64,000 nt of DNA from Plecoglossus altivelis. Taxonomy: Eukaryota > Chordata > Actinopteri > Osmeriformes > Plecoglossidae. Both the position numbers and the translations under genes were made by a program. The notes beneath the pieces were generated by a model. That model did no database searches. It had not been told where the DNA came from and saw only the letters and a list, made by a program, of their open reading frames with translations. The DNA lies in assembly GCA_036571765.1 (NCBI GenBank), contig BROE01000025.1, forward strand, positions 3,414,414 through 3,478,413, given 5' to 3'. Below are positions 41,198-55,100 of the stretch, one piece after another (the first letter of the stretch is position 1; each line of letters opens with the position of its first letter).

Positions 41198-41944
41198 AAA
41201 CCTCGTTTCTTTTACTGTACAAGTAGTGACTCATTCATCCAATGGTGTCCTTGAGAGGGCCATCAGCAAGTTAACTTGGGTATAATTAGATAAGTTTCCT
41301 CCTGAAAATAAGAAACCAGGTCAGCGGTCTCCCAGGATCCTGCTGCCTCGCTAAAACCACGAGGCTCTCTGCCTTTTATTTTCTCCTGGAACCAGCAGGT
41401 GCTTTTTTTTTCTTCTTTTTTTTAAAACTCAGCGATTGTGTGCGCGTGAGAAAGAGAGAGCGCGAGCGATCGTGGATCGTGTGTGTTTGCGTGCGAAGGC
41501 GAGCTCTTGTATGCGCGCGCGAGGGCCGGAGAGCGTGCGAGATTGTGCGTGTCTGCGGGAAAAAAGAGAGATGGTGTGCGTGCCTGTGTGAGAGGGACAG
41601 CGATACCATTGAAAACGCACGGTGTGGCCGCCTTATTTTGGACGGGGCGAGAGTGTATTTGTGCAGTCATCTGTCTTGAATGTTCCACATATTGTCCCCT
41701 ACGTAGCTCTTTTTACTGTCTGCGGTATGACATTGATGTGTCAAACGAAGTTTGAGCGAGAGGGGGAGAGATTGAAAATACACTTGAGAAATTTGCAGGA
41801 AAGATACCACAAGTGACATAGGCAATTTCTGGAGAAAAATTACTTCATCATAATTTCAATCCCAAAAAGAATGGGAAGGAAAGCCCTGAAGGAGGAGAAG
41901 CGTGTCACCTTGAGAAGCACTAGAGGAAACACAAACTCTCTTTT

Positions 41945-42012
41945 TGACTCTCTCTCTCGCTCTCCCTGTCTCTTTCTTTCTCCTGATCTCTCTCTGTCTC
42001 TCTTTCGTTCTC

Positions 42013-42059
<47 letters not shown>

Positions 42060-42125
42060 TCTTACGAACTACCCCCTCTCTATCTCTCTCTGTTCTCCCT
42101 CGCACTCTCTCACTCTCTCTTTCCT
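41945..42125. repeat. CT-rich tract
   Basis: (CT)n core at 42017-42056. Confidence 0.9.
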
Positions 42126-42199
42126 GTCTCTACATGACTGTCTTTCTCTGTCCGCACGCACACATGCACACACGCACATACACGCACACAAAGATCCGA

Positions 42200-43800
42200 G
42201 ATCCAACGTATAAATTCATTTGTCATGGAGCTGGTCTTCAGACCGATTCCTGATTCCTCAGGTGGCGTTCAGTCTTCGACATCAACCGATCACAGTAATG
42301 GCCAAGTAAATGTTTTTTCTCTCTCTGGTGTCTCGTTCCTTTACCCTTAATAGGTCTGCACAAAAAGTAAGTGGTAACCAGTATCATCTAATCGCAGCTT
42401 AAAATAGAGTCTGTCAATCTGACTAAACAGGCCCATTGCTAACTGCACCTCTCAACACAATCATCTGATTTTAATTGGATTTCTGTATTATCCCTGTTTT
42501 TTTCACCCCCCCCCCTCCCGCACAAAACCATTAAGACATAAAATCTAGTTTTACTTTGAGTAGGCCCCTCCCCTCCCCCTCCCACCCCCCCTTCTCCTTC
42601 TTTCCACGCATATGGAATATGCTTGCACTGCCCGGGGCTATCTCTCAAAATAATTTACCAGTGGATTTCGGCTTTTGGAAAGCTTGATATGTAGAACGTT
42701 GGCGTTGACGACACAAGGGTTGAGCAACTTCCTAACTTGGAGTTTTCACGTCCGGGGGATGAGTGTGTGTCGGTGTGAGCGGAGAGGGAGTGTACCGGAC
42801 AAGGTTCATGTAAACAGGCACGTTCATTGCTCCAGCGTCAGTGGCTGGGTACTGCACACAACTTGGCGACGACGAAACGTGGAAAGCTCTTAGGTGGGTT
42901 CTGGAACGGGTGTTGGAGTCCCGTTCGGCGTGAATTCTGGAGCAACGTGGGTTAATACTGCGCTGCTCAAGTGAAGGAGACGACCGTTGAACCTTGGGAG
43001 TCAGGCAAGAATGCTGACGTGAAACTGAGAGTGGACATTTTAGCGCACACAGCACCGGATGTAGGCCTTTCCGAAGACATTACATTTCTCGTATGTTGTC
43101 CCAGAAGAACTATGCAATAACAGAGTTACCCCAAACACTTTATCCATGATAAACGCCAATTGCACTGACTGAAGTGCAATTGCATGGAAAGCTGAATTTT
43201 TCAACCAACGCTTTTCTATACCTACCCCCTTCCTGATCATCTTAAAGCTTGACTCTTCACTAAGCCCCCTTTCTCACCCTGAGATGAATAAAAAGACCCT
43301 ATAGATAAACCCTCTGTCTATATCAAGTCATTTCGTGCCCTGACATACCCTTTAACCCTTGCTCTTTGAACCCCAGCCTATCAGACTGCCGGCTGTCGAC
43401 CGGCTTCTTCATTGGACCAATAGCAGAACCTTGGGGGACACCGTCCCAGAGATCCGCTTACTGTCTGTTCTGCCGAGCTCGGGCACTAAGATCTTTAATC
43501 TGGAGAGTGTGGGGGGGGAATGGGGTGGGGGGGGGCTTGAGTGGGAGAGCAGGCCCTGTGGATGTTTGAACCCCCCCACCCCCAGTTTATGCTAATCCGG
43601 AGTCTAGCATAGGGATTAGAGCGCATGGGGCCACACCGCGGTTCTACTCGATACGGAGTTGCTTGTGGCTCGCATATAAGATTATGTCTTTAAGCAGTTT
43701 ACGCCTATCGCCGAGTGGTTGGAATATTACTTCGGTGACTGATGACTCGCCATGCAATTAGAGGGTCTTTGCACATAAACAGGAGTCTGCTGTTATGTTT
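42200..43800. other. Intergenic unique sequence
   Basis: No gene; G/C homopolymer runs at about 42508, 42570 and 43509-43535; otherwise complex sequence. Confidence 0.6.
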
Positions 43801-43807
43801 ACAATAG

Positions 43808-43848
43808 GGTGTGTCTGTGTGTGTGTGTGTGTGTGTGAAAGAGAGAGG

Positions 43849-43884
<36 letters not shown>

Positions 43885-43895
43885 GTGTGTGTGTT
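43808..43895. repeat. (GT)n-(GA)n compound microsatellite
   Basis: GTGTGT, then GAGAGA, then GTGTGT. Confidence 0.95.
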
Positions 43896-43979
43896 TGTGG
43901 TCTGAACAAGTGCCTGAACAAAAGTGTTGACTCTCTGAAAATCTGATACTTTGTTTTACGGGCTTCTGTCTCAACCTAA

Positions 43980-45900
43980 CACTCCAGTCTTACCTCTGAC
44001 TGCCACACACATTCATGCACACACACACACATGCACACATGCACACATGCACACGCACACACGCTGACATATTAATTGATCATCAACATCACCTTAAATT
44101 GATAGGAGAATGATTTGACATGTCCCTTTGTTTAGGTTGAGGTACAACGAGTCTGTTAGTCTGTTAATCTGTGAGGATTAACCACAACAATACCCCATGT
44201 GTGCGCAAGGGGAGTGAGTGAGTGTGTGTGAGAGTGTCACTGCGCGAGCGTGTGTATGTTTTTTCAGTGAGTGATTTAATGAGTTTGTTTTAGTCTGCCT
44301 GTGTGAAAGAGAATTTCAGATCTTCCCATGTTGGAAGTCAGAAGATTTTTGATGATTATAATGAAAGAATGTAGATCAGATGTAAAATATTGATGCAGAC
44401 ATTTGAATGTCACACACGACATCTATGAGAAGAAGGGAGACAAAAGAGGATGGAAACCAAGACAGCAGGTAAAAGATCTCGCTTTGTCGCATTTTTCTAC
44501 CTCTGTGACAGGACAAGTGTCTTGTGCACAGCATTAGCCAATGATACAAGTACTTTTATCAAAACATCGGATATCTGATTTGACAGTATACTCATATAAG
44601 GATGGGGGGGGTGGCGGTGGGGGGGGGGTGGTGAAAGCAGCGAGGATGGGGGGGAGCCGAGTAACGCAGCTTAGGCTAGGATTAGTTAATATTTCCCCGG
44701 CATTACGCACGCTTTGGTGAACATCTACTTAAGTCCTGCCTTATGCGCCACTGTCTGGAGCGCGCGCGCACACACAAAAACCCTGGCCCATTCACGCACA
44801 CACAAAGACCATTAGTACAGTCCAGCTCATCCTCTCAATGCACGGCGGACAGGACGGAAAAACATGTCGAAAGCTTTGTCTTCCCCTGTCTGGCGCATTC
44901 ATTCCCCCACTCACGAGAGGAGGAGAGATGGGGAGCGAGAGTGGGATGAGGCGGAGGAGAGTGACTCGATCTGTTCACGAAGAGGTTTATGGTTGATGTG
45001 GTAATCTTTGTTGGACAGCGGTGGTCATCTCTCGCCTTGTATGTCGAACACAATAGGACGACGGCCACCTTTTGAGCTCACGATGCTAACATACCGTGTT
45101 CTCAAAGTAGCAGGGAGTGCTTCATCGCGAGGGTCCCACGCGGACAGTCAGCCAAAGGTCCACATCTGCCCTTTCTCCAACCTTTCCATCAATCCTTTTT
45201 CGAAAGCGTTTTTTTTTTATTTTTACGACGAGGTCTAGAGTTCGAGACAGCAGTCTGTCCTACAGTTCTGACTACAGTCATCTTTGATCATTTCAAAGCG
45301 ATTCCAATTTCGATTTTGATACCGTGCAAAATAGATGTGGAGAATATTTTATGTGCGGACCCGTTGCCTGGTTGATGTTCCTCTTTCACAACGTAATCTA
45401 CATCGGGCTGTTTTTTCGTGTGTGTACGTTGTTGCTCATTAATATAATATGGTGCAAATAAAACAGCCGTCCAACATCTCCCAGACTCCCTGAGCTTTCT
45501 GATGTGAGAAAGCGGGCAACTAAGACAACATTTACAGTAACTTCTGAGCGTTCTGTTTCGATGGTACTTGGGGGTAATGCGTGTAGACTGAAACAAGACG
45601 TCTTCAACATTACTGTAACGTCCACACGCAGCGCCGCCATTCCGTCTTCTTTTTTTGCGGTCTTCCTTCTTCTATTTTTTTTTCTTCTTACTATCTGTCA
45701 GCTTTCATTTGGCTTCTCTTTCCGGGGGTTTCCGTCCACCCTTACTCATCCTCCTCTCTTTGCTCCAGTGACTCACACTCCTGGCTCACCCCGTCCTGCT
45801 TTAGCACAGTCCCTTTTACCCAGTTCTAAATTATCCATGTACCCCACATCTCTCTCCTGCACTCCTCCACTCCCTGTCTCCTCTTTCCTGTCTGCACGCT
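43980..45900. other. Intergenic sequence
   Basis: Short CACATG repeats at 44020-44060 and G runs at 44605-44660; a complex block at 44655-44740. No gene. Confidence 0.6.
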
Positions 45901-46260
45901 GCATCCCCCTCCCCCCTCCCCCCTCCAGCACCTCTTCTCTCAACTCTCTCTCTGCTCGCTCTCTCTCTCTCTCTCTGACTCTCTCTTGGACTCCCTCTGC
46001 TCTCTCTCTCTCTCTACTCTCGCTCTGCTGTTTCACTGCTTTTGCATACGCTCTCCTGAATTCTCCCGTTCCTTTTCTCTCTCTGCTTCTCCTCTCTCTC
46101 TCCATTACTGTCTCTTCCTCAACCCTCCACTGCCCTCCCTCTCTTACTCCCTCTCCCTCGCTCTCTATATCTCTATCTGTACCTCCCTCTCTCTCTCCCT
46201 CCCTCCCTCCCTCCCTCCCTCTCCCTTCCTCCCTCCCTCTCTCTCGGTCTCTCTCAGTGT
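45900..46260. repeat. CT-rich tract with (CCCT)n
   Basis: Pyrimidine-rich throughout; CCCT units at 46193-46240. Confidence 0.9.
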
Positions 46261-46540
46261 TACTGTAGGATATAGGTCAGCAGGACAGCTTGGCTGGCTC
46301 GTGTCTAGACTCTGCTTCAGTCTTGGGGGCATGCAGTCATACTGCACACCACAGTGACCAGCGCACACTGCAGAGCACAGGCACAGAGCACAGGCACATG
46401 CCACTGCTACTGCCTCTGTGGGTGAGTGGGTGAATTTGCGTGTGTGTTTGTACACAAGTGTGATGCCACACGACCCAAAACAAAAACAGAAGGGAGCATT
46501 TAGGAGCAGCCGAAACATCTGCAGACTCTCTCTTTCTCTG

Positions 46541-46545
46541 CGGTT

Positions 46546-46619
<74 letters not shown>

Positions 46620-46754
46620 CCCCCTTCACCCTTCCCCACAGCAGTCCGCACCCTGCAGCAGTCACTACCATACAGCTGCCGACTCCCCCCCCCCCCCCCC
46701 CCACACACACATTTACAAGCAACACACGCATCTAACACACACGCACACACACAC

Positions 46755-46793
<39 letters not shown>

Positions 46794-46815
46794 CACACAC
46801 ACAGACACACACACG
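46541..46815. repeat. Two (CA)n arrays with C18 run between
   Basis: CA at 46541-46616 and 46735-46815; C homopolymer at 46685-46702. Confidence 0.95.
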
Positions 46816-47254
46816 GGGTAAGGGTCGTTGGTTGGAGGCCCTACAGCATGATCGGGCCGACCACCAACATTCACACCGTCTGTGAGGAACACCCAGACCT
46901 GCTGAAATGTCACTAGAAATGCCAGCTCCTGATATTTGCATTAGGCCAAAGATAACTAGAGGCACTTTGTACAAATGTAAACATGCATGAATGCTAATAC
47001 AATTACCTATTAATATGAAACGGGTGTTAATTAGTTTTGTGTTTTTGTGTGTGCGCAGTAGACAAAAGTAATAACCCGTACAAAAACACTACCATGGGAG
47101 ATTACGAGTAAAATAAAAATGAATACATTTGAAAAGTTTGCACACTAATACAGCCTAATGATCTTTGTATGTGTGTGTGATTGGTGAGGCGGGGGGGAGT
47201 CCTGGCAGTCTGTATGGTATGTGACTGCTGAGGGGCGGGACTGGTGGAAGGCCG

Positions 47255-47310
47255 TGAGAGAGGGTGTGTGTGTGTCTGTGTGTGTCTGGTATGTGTGTGT
47301 CTGTGTGTGT

Positions 47311-47350
<40 letters not shown>
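47255..47350. repeat. (GT)n tract
   Basis: GTGTGTCT-type repeat. Confidence 0.95.
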
Positions 47351-47464
47351 ACGGGGCCATGATTCATTAAAAGCTCCGCAGTCGTGGACCCCTTCTCCAG
47401 TAACCCTGAATGTCTGGATTCCAGATGTGTCACCCAAGATAACACCCCCCCCCCCCCCTCCTCT

Positions 47465-47895
47465 CCCACACACCCACCCATGCACATCCACCACACACAC
47501 TCTCCTCCGGCCACACACCCACCCATACACATCCACCACACACACTCTCCCCCTGCCACACACACCCACCCATGCACATCCACCACACACACTCTCCTCC
47601 TGCCACACACCCACCCATACACATCCACCACACACACTCTCCTCCTGCCACACACACCCACCCATACACATCCACCACACACACTCTCCTCCTGCCACAC
47701 ACCCATCCATACACATCCACCACACACGCTCTCCCCCTGCCACACACACGCACCCATGCACATCCACCACACACTCCCCCCTGCCACACACACCCGCTCA
47801 TGCACATCCACCACACAACACACACTCTCCCCCTGCCACACACAACCACCCATGCAAATCCACCACACGCTCTCCCCCTGCCACACACACCCATC
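47465..47895. repeat. About 45-48-bp CA-rich minisatellite x9
   Basis: Units contain CACCCACCCATGCACATCCA then CCACACACACTCTCCTCCTG. Two alternating unit lengths. Confidence 0.9.
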
Positions 47896-48359
47896 CCCAG
47901 TCTCTCCCCACCAAAGAGTGTTAACAGTGCAGTACCCCGCTGCAGTTTCACCACACCAGTGGTTCATTGATTATTGATCCTCGTACACCATCGTACACAT
48001 CTTTCCGATTCTGGTTTATCCAGTTCCATTCTGGTTGGTTTCGTCGTGTTCCAATCCATGTTAGGGTGTGATTTCTGGGGAATGATCTGAATGCTTGGCT
48101 GTCCGACACACGACACTGTATCCCATTCTACTCTATTCCATCATGCTCTTCTCAATTCCAAGGCACTCGGCCCCTTTCCTATTCCGTTGAGCTGTGTTTT
48201 ATTCTGCTGTAGTGTGGGGGGCTTCTGGGAAAGGTCCGGGGTAGCCAGACATCCTCTGCAGCCCAGCGCTCTATCCCCCTAACGAGGACATGGCAACCCA
48301 ACCCCCACCACAGTCATGATTCACCAACTGTCACATCCCATTCTACTCATTATCTGAGT

Positions 48360-49000
48360 GTGTGTGCGCGCGCGTCCGTGTGTGTGTGTGACTCATCTTT
48401 TCTTTTTGACTGTTTTCTTTTCCCCTCTCGAACGTGTTATTGTAATAGAAAGGCTTCTCCGCTGCCGACGGCGACGGTGGCGAGGTTGCCGGCAGCCCCG
48501 GCGAACGTGAGGTGGCCGTCTTCCGGTCTGCCTAGCAACAGCGGCTACCTGCGACGCGGTGAAATATTGATAGGCGAACGGCGGCGGGCGTTTTCTGAGA
48601 GAGGAAGAGATGACTTAGGTGGCGGCCGCAAAGTGTGCGTTCCTCCCCCTCGCGCCTCCTCGTCGTTCGCCCTCTCCCTTCCCTCTCCCTTCCCTCCCCC
48701 TCCCCCTCTCTCCTCGCACACCTTCCTCTTCCCTTCTTTTCCTCATTTCGCTTCCTTTCTCACACTCTGCCTCACGCTGATCCTATTTTATCATTCTATC
48801 ACTTTGCTCCCCCCTCCCCTTCTTCTCTCTCTCTCGGCAAATCTCATGGGTTGAATCCGTAAAAGCTCTGGTCTAACATGTGCCGATATTTTATTTATGA
48901 CACCGTGTTTAAAGAAAAATCTGCTAATGGAGATCCTCGCGACGAACTTTGGCATTTCTCCACAGTAGGGACCAGGTAATGGGAGAGGCCCTCATCAACA
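48360..49000. other. Intergenic sequence with CT-rich part
   Basis: Unique CG-containing block at 48420-48640, pyrimidine-rich 48650-48840. No gene recognised. Confidence 0.55.
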
Positions 49001-49019
49001 CATCGCAACGTGGGGAACT

Positions 49020-49470
49020 ATCACCACACACACACACACTCACACGAGCATGTCCACACTCCGACGCACACATGCAATACTTTCGAGCAAGAGCGTGCCA
49101 GGATCCACTCATGCACGTATGCTGGGATACACTTACACACATACACTCCCAAGACCCCCCCCCCTCCACCACATACACACATACACACACACATACACAC
49201 ACACACATACGCACCAACACAAAAGCTTGTTAACATTTTGTCCACTAATGAGGATCAATTGGATTTCCACTTACAGGATAGTCTCACTTCTTTTCCCTAT
49301 TAAGCGTGAGCCACTTAGTCATGTCTTAAAACAGTCACACGTGCCGCCCCCCTCCCTCTACACACGCACAACACAGTTACATGCACACACACAACACACT
49401 AACACACGCGCACACACTAACACGACATGCACACCGACACAACACTGACACAACTCCCCCCCCCCCTGCA
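49020..49470. repeat. CA-rich tracts
   Basis: CACACA runs at 49023-49045, 49165-49215 and 49370-49440. Confidence 0.85.
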
Positions 49471-49479
49471 CCTGACAAA

Positions 49480-49915
49480 TCAGGTGCGCAAGATAACAGA
49501 AAAGATCCCTTGCTCTCCGCCTTTGGCCAAGGTTAACCCCCCGCTTAACACCTGGTCTTGAGCTTGAATTGTCCTCCTGGTAACCTTCCCTGTCTATCTA
49601 GCGAGGCGCTGCGAACGTGGCCACGTCCCCATTTGTTGTAGGGGCGCAGGGATGCCCAAATCAACGCTTGGATGCCTGGAAATCTCATTCCAGGGCATTA
49701 GGGCGGCGAGATGGGCTTTTGATTGCGGTGCAACGTTAGATTATCTGTCATATCTATCAACGGTGACAAGAGAGGATGCGGCGTTCTCTGTCGCATCGCA
49801 CAATCAACAATATGCTAATAACGCACGCCGGCCCACAAGTGGAGACAACTTGACTTTCAGTGCAGCTGATGGGACAGGCAGTACGACGCGTGCGTATGCG
49901 CGTGCGCGCGCGTGT
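49480..49915. other. Complex unique block, enhancer candidate
   Basis: Repeat-free, balanced composition, includes GGCATTAGGGCGG and TTAGATTATCTGTC. No open frame matching a known protein. Confidence 0.3.
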
Positions 49916-50344
49916 TTGTACCTTTAAGATGCTGCGTGTAGACAACAGAGAGAGAGAGAGAGAGACATGTTGTAAGTCATTCGTTTTGTGGGCGAGAGAG
50001 AAGGGGTATGGTGTGTAGGTGCGTGCGTGTGTGTGAGTGGCAGAGTATTTTCTACGCTGATGGAGCTGTACAGCTCACCCCTCCTAGTCTCTCTCTCTCC
50101 CTCGCTCCCCCCTTTTCTTTCTCGGCCTCTCTCTCTCTCTCGCCCCCTCTCTCTCTTTCGCTCTTCAGACTCCGCCCTCTCTGAAGTTGCCCCCGGCAAT
50201 GCTGTCACATCCCATAATGCTCGGCAGCAGTAGTGAGAGTGCCGCGTTGCTAAGGAAGCCCTTTTAGCTCACCACGTCAACGCTGCTATGGTCTATAGTC
50301 GCGGCCTCTGCTCCGTGTATGCTATCTACATGAGACAAGCACAT

Positions 50345-50930
50345 CAAGCCGACTTGGCTACTACCCAACTACTCACAAACTTAACACTACTCTACTCACT
50401 ACCTACTCGCTAAATAAACTCTAAATAAACACTACCGACTAACTACTGACTAACTACTCACTAACTACTCACGGACTAAACACTACTAACTAACTCTACT
50501 TACTACCTACTTGCTAAATAAACTCTAAATAAACACTACTGACTAAATATTCACTAACTACTCACTAACTACTCACCAACTAAACACTACTCACTAACTC
50601 TACTCACTAACTAAACACTAAATAAACACTGACGAAATACCAACGACTCACTAACTAAACACTAACTACTAACTGATTAAACACTACTCAGTAACTAAAC
50701 ACTAACTACTCACTAACTAAACCCTAACTGAACCCTGACTAAACACTAACTACTCACTAACTGAACCCCAACTAAACACTGACTAAACACTAACTACTCA
50801 CTAACTAAACCCTAACTACTCACAAACTCTACTCGCTAACTACACCCTAACAAAACACTGACTAAACACTAACTACTCACTAACTAAACCCTAACTAAAC
50901 ACTGACTGAACACAAACGACTCGCTAACTC
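50345..50930. repeat. Degenerate ACTAACTACTC / ACTAAACACTA satellite-like array
   Basis: About 590 bases made almost only of ACTAACTACTCACTAACTAA-type words with ACTAAACACT variants. No G-rich or coding signal. Periodicity near 4 and about 10-11 bases. Confidence 0.9.
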
Positions 50931-51289
50931 CGCCATCTTCTCACTCCCTCCTTCTGATGGTCTCCTCTTGACAAGACAACCTTCCTCGGCGGAACAGCAT
51001 TCTTGCTCACCGCCGCGTCAAAGACCCAGCGCGTCCCTGAGACCGCGGCCCATTACATCGTCAGGGCGCCGTGTAAAGCGAGCGCATCAGCCTCCCGAGA
51101 AAGAGACAGCCTTCATCGGGGTTGTATAATGTGCTCGTTTAAGCTAGCTGAAGGATAAGAGCACCGTACAAAAAGCGCAAAACACATTGATCCGTTTGCC
51201 TGGAGCTCCAAGCTCAGGGAAAACGAAGGGAGGGGGAACGGCTCGTTCCAAATCAATGCTGATGGTCAATTTGCTGTCAGTCCATTCAT

Positions 51290-51365
51290 CTCTCCATCCA
51301 TCCATTCATCCCTCCATCCATCCATTCATCTCTCCATCCGTCCGTCCGTCCGTCCATCCATTCTG
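51290..51365. repeat. (TCCA)n microsatellite
   Basis: CCATCCATCCATTCATC repeats with TCCG variants. Confidence 0.95.
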
Positions 51366-51984
51366 ACCAGACGAGAGGTAATGATCCTCTGCTCTCTCTT
51401 TAGCGCCGCTCCGGATGGGAAGCGCAGTTTGGAACGCGCTCCTTCCATCCGCGTTTCATACGGCATTTTTGCGAGAGGCGGATAAATAAATGACACCTGA
51501 AAAACGGGCGCTGACTCAGAGGTGGCGCCCGTTTTTCAGAAACCGCCCGTCCTCCCTCGCTTTTCTGAATGGGGAGATGACGCGCGCTTGCTCGGGGTCG
51601 CCGGGGTCGGCGTGTGTGGAGGGCTGTGGCAGGGCGAGCTTTGTTGCGGCGCTAAGAGAACGGCGGCTAGGCTCTCCATCCAGCACCTATGCTACTCGGC
51701 ATTATCAAGCTCATAAAGATGTAGTTATGCAATTTGTCTCCCCATTAAAGAAAAGAATACACCCCTGTGACAAAAGGGGGGGAGGGGGGGGAAATGTAAT
51801 TACCGGCGTGAATAGCCCTGCTCTTTGCTGTGGAGCGATGGAGAGGGGAGGAGAGAAAGGGCAGAGAAAGGGAGAGCGCGATAGGAAGAAAGACGATGTG
51901 ATTGAGCCGTGCGGAGGAGGAGACGAGGATGACGAGACCTTGTGGATGTGAGGCTTGGCGACGGGCGGCGAGGAGAGAGAGAAA

Positions 51985-52250
51985 GGCTCACCCTGCCTCC
52001 TCTCTCTGCGCTCCTCTCCTCGCTTCTGCTCTCCTCTCCACCCTCCTGCTCACCTCTCCTCCCCCCATCTCCTCCCCTCCCCTCCCCCCTCTTTCCCTCT
52101 CCCCTCCTCTTCTCTCCGCTCTCCTCCTCCGCTATCTCTTCCCTTCCATTTCCCCCTCTTTCCTTGTCTCCTTTTCCATCCCCCCCTCTTTACGTCTTCT
52201 CTCGCCCTCTCTCCACTCTTCTATTCTACCCTCCTCTCCTCACGATTTGG
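51985..52250. repeat. CT/CCTC-rich tract
   Basis: Pyrimidine-only sequence with CTCCTCTCC words; (GT)n follows at 52257-52300. Confidence 0.9.
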
Positions 52251-52734
52251 CTTCTACGTGTGTGTGTGTGTGTGTGGTTGTGTGTGTGTGTGTGTGGAAG
52301 CGTATGTCATGAACTCTTGGCTATGTGGCAGTAGGCTTGTGAGGTCATGTCCGACCTCCCCCACCAAGGGGCTGCTACCAGCTAACACCCCATAGCCGTT
52401 CGAAGCTGAGATCCCATCTGAGCCGGGTTTTCCTGCGTTCCCCGTGCTAGTTCTCGAACGTCACCTTCCTTGAGGGGAAAAAGGGCTTCTTCAAGCAATG
52501 CAAGCATGTTTCGTTTTTTTCAACAAAAATGATATTGACGCACAGTACAGTATTACAGTCTTGTCTGCATTGCCAATAGAAGAACGGTATTCGATACAAA
52601 AATCCATCAATCTACTCCCCCTGTTACGATACGAAATGTTTTCAATACGTTTCGAGTGTGGGCCAGCACATGTTGTTTGTCATCTCTTTTGTCAAGGCAT
52701 GTGCAAACACATTCAGTATTTACTGTTGAAAGGA

Positions 52735-53320
52735 CATGCGTGTGTGTGTGTGTGTGTGTGTGTTTGTGCGTCATCTTCCAATCAGTTCTGAGTTGTGAAT
52801 CCTGTCCTCCTAGCCCTGACCGTGATGTGTGTCCTTCGCTCTGACACAACTATGAACCACACCAGAGAGCCTTGTGGCAAAGATACAAAGGGTGGACTGC
52901 ACGCGTGCGTGCGTGCGTGTGGTGTGCATGCATGTGCGTGTGGGCATGCAATGTGGGAGCGTTGGCGCGCGCGCGCGTGTGTGTCTGCACGAGTGTGTGT
53001 GTGTCTGCACGAGTGTGTGTGTGTGTCTGCGCGTTGTGCCAGCGAACGTGCCTGTGGTGTAGGCAAAGACAAAAAAGCCCAACAGTAGCCTGCAGGATGA
53101 CGACAGGCTAACAAACAAACCTCATCGTGTCCGCACAGCGAGGGAGCAGGTGTGTGTGTGTGCATGCGTGTGTTCATGTGGGTGTGCGTGTCCATCTGTG
53201 CGTGTGCATATGGATTCATGCGTGTGTCTCTCTGTGTGTATATGTGCGCGCGCATCTATGTGGGTTCGGGTGTTAATACATGCACACGTGTGTGTGTGTG
53301 TGTGTGTGTACCTTCAGTAC
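52735..53320. repeat. GT-rich cluster
   Basis: (GT)n at 52738-52764, CGTGCGTG at 52900-53035, and GT runs at 53148-53315. Confidence 0.85.
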
Positions 53321-53855
53321 GTACCGAGCAGGGTGACTGCCTTCGGCATGTGTGCTCCACAGGAACAGTATGTAAATACAGGAATAATTATGTGTGTTAC
53401 TGTGTTTGCATGGCTGCATTATAAGGCATCTACGTGTCACAAATACTCTGGTTAGCATTGTGTCTAACCTTCACATTACTGACCCCCAGAGCAAGTTCAA
53501 CACACCCTCTGCAGAGCTTTGACTCATTACTGAACTCTCCTGCTGCCTTAAGTCACTCCATGTAGGCCTGAGTGTGTGTGTGTGTGTACGTTTGCTCTCC
53601 TTTTTGCAGAACGACAGCATCTTTAAATACTGCAGCGCACAGCACTAGACAGCATCCACAGTAAATGTAGACGTACGCTTCGGTACTGAAACATGACTAC
53701 AATGCGCCGTGTTTCACAAACACTGTTGGAAATGGTGTGTATGCGTCGAATGTCTGCTTTTCATTTTGCATGTAGTCGCGCACGCATTTTCGCGTTTGCC
53801 TGGATGTAGTTTGGACACGGTGAGTGTGTGAATGGTGAGAGAGGCAGAGGCAGAG

Positions 53856-53930
53856 CGAGAGAGAGAGAGAGAGGGAGAGACCTTGAGAGAGAGCACGGCT
53901 TCCCCCCCCCCCCCCCCCCCCCCCCACCCC
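53856..53930. repeat. (GA)n then C-run
   Basis: GAGAGA at 53856-53895 and a long C run (about 53901-53926). Confidence 0.95.
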
Positions 53931-54179
53931 CCACCTCCGGTGGAGCTGCTTCCGATTGGCTCCTCCCGTGGCTACGTTGCTCTATCTACCAACGTCCACC
54001 GTGGCGGTTTCCAACACGTCAGTGGGGTCTAATCCACCTTTCCCCTGGCCTTGGCACAACCTCTTTGTTTGGTTTCAGTCCCTTGCTCACGGTACAAAGT
54101 GTCACACCTCTCGTCTCCGTCGCACCATCTTCCATCCAATGTGTTCTAGATGTTTCTTCTCTGGACTGTTTCACTGTTG

Positions 54180-55100
54180 AACCATGAATTTGGATGCTGC
54201 TGCATTGGATGCAGATTTGAATTCGATTTCAAAGTTGTTCGTTAAAATGTTTTTTGCTGGCCAGGGAAGCACAGTTATCGACACATGTATAGTTCTACAA
54301 GAATTCGGATTTACTTAGATGAAGTTTGAGATGAATAAGAGAGGGAAGGAGTTATTTTAATAACGGCAAAATAACATAAATTGAGGCCGGGTGAATCACT
54401 CTGGGCTTTAGTCCATCTCTGGCCTAAAAACCTATCCACAGGACTTTCACCTTCGGCAAACTGTTTATCCAGGAAAACATTTCACGCTCTCAACACAGAC
54501 CCAGTTCCACACAACAACAAGAATAAATGTAAAAAAAATGTTTATGTAATAAATAAATATGTATTTATGTGCCATATTATAAACAGCTGCCAAGAATCAG
54601 TATATTAGCCTATTTTCTGTCTTATAATGTGACTGCTGAAAGGATGAACAGGTCTCTTGAGATGATAAATAAATTAACCGATGGTATATGGTTCACTATT
54701 TTATTTTAATAATACATTAATTATAATATCTATTTCAGTTGTTCGGGGATGAACTTAGGACGAAAACAGCAGCTGGAGGAATTGGTTCAAGTGCGCTGAA
54801 AACCAGCGTATGTTGTGTGTCGAAGCTAGCTGGTTGCTCATACGTCGATAGCTAATGTTGCGAGAGATGTACTCAGCCAAGGTGCTTATGATGAATAATG
54901 CGCTAACCAACCAGTGAGCAATATTCTGACTGCAAGATGCACGTTTCCAAGTGAGGCAACATCCTTGCTCTGTTTTTCACTTGGCTGCCTGAAAAAAAGA
55001 CAAATCTTAAAAAAAACAAACAAACATCCAAACAGGATGTAACAGGTACATTCAAACAGGCACCCCGTCAATAGGCTGGCAGAGAGACAGGGCCTGTCGC
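54180..55100. other. AT-rich unique intergenic sequence
   Basis: No repeats, no gene. AT-rich, with several TAATTA-like words around 54715-54725. Confidence 0.5.
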
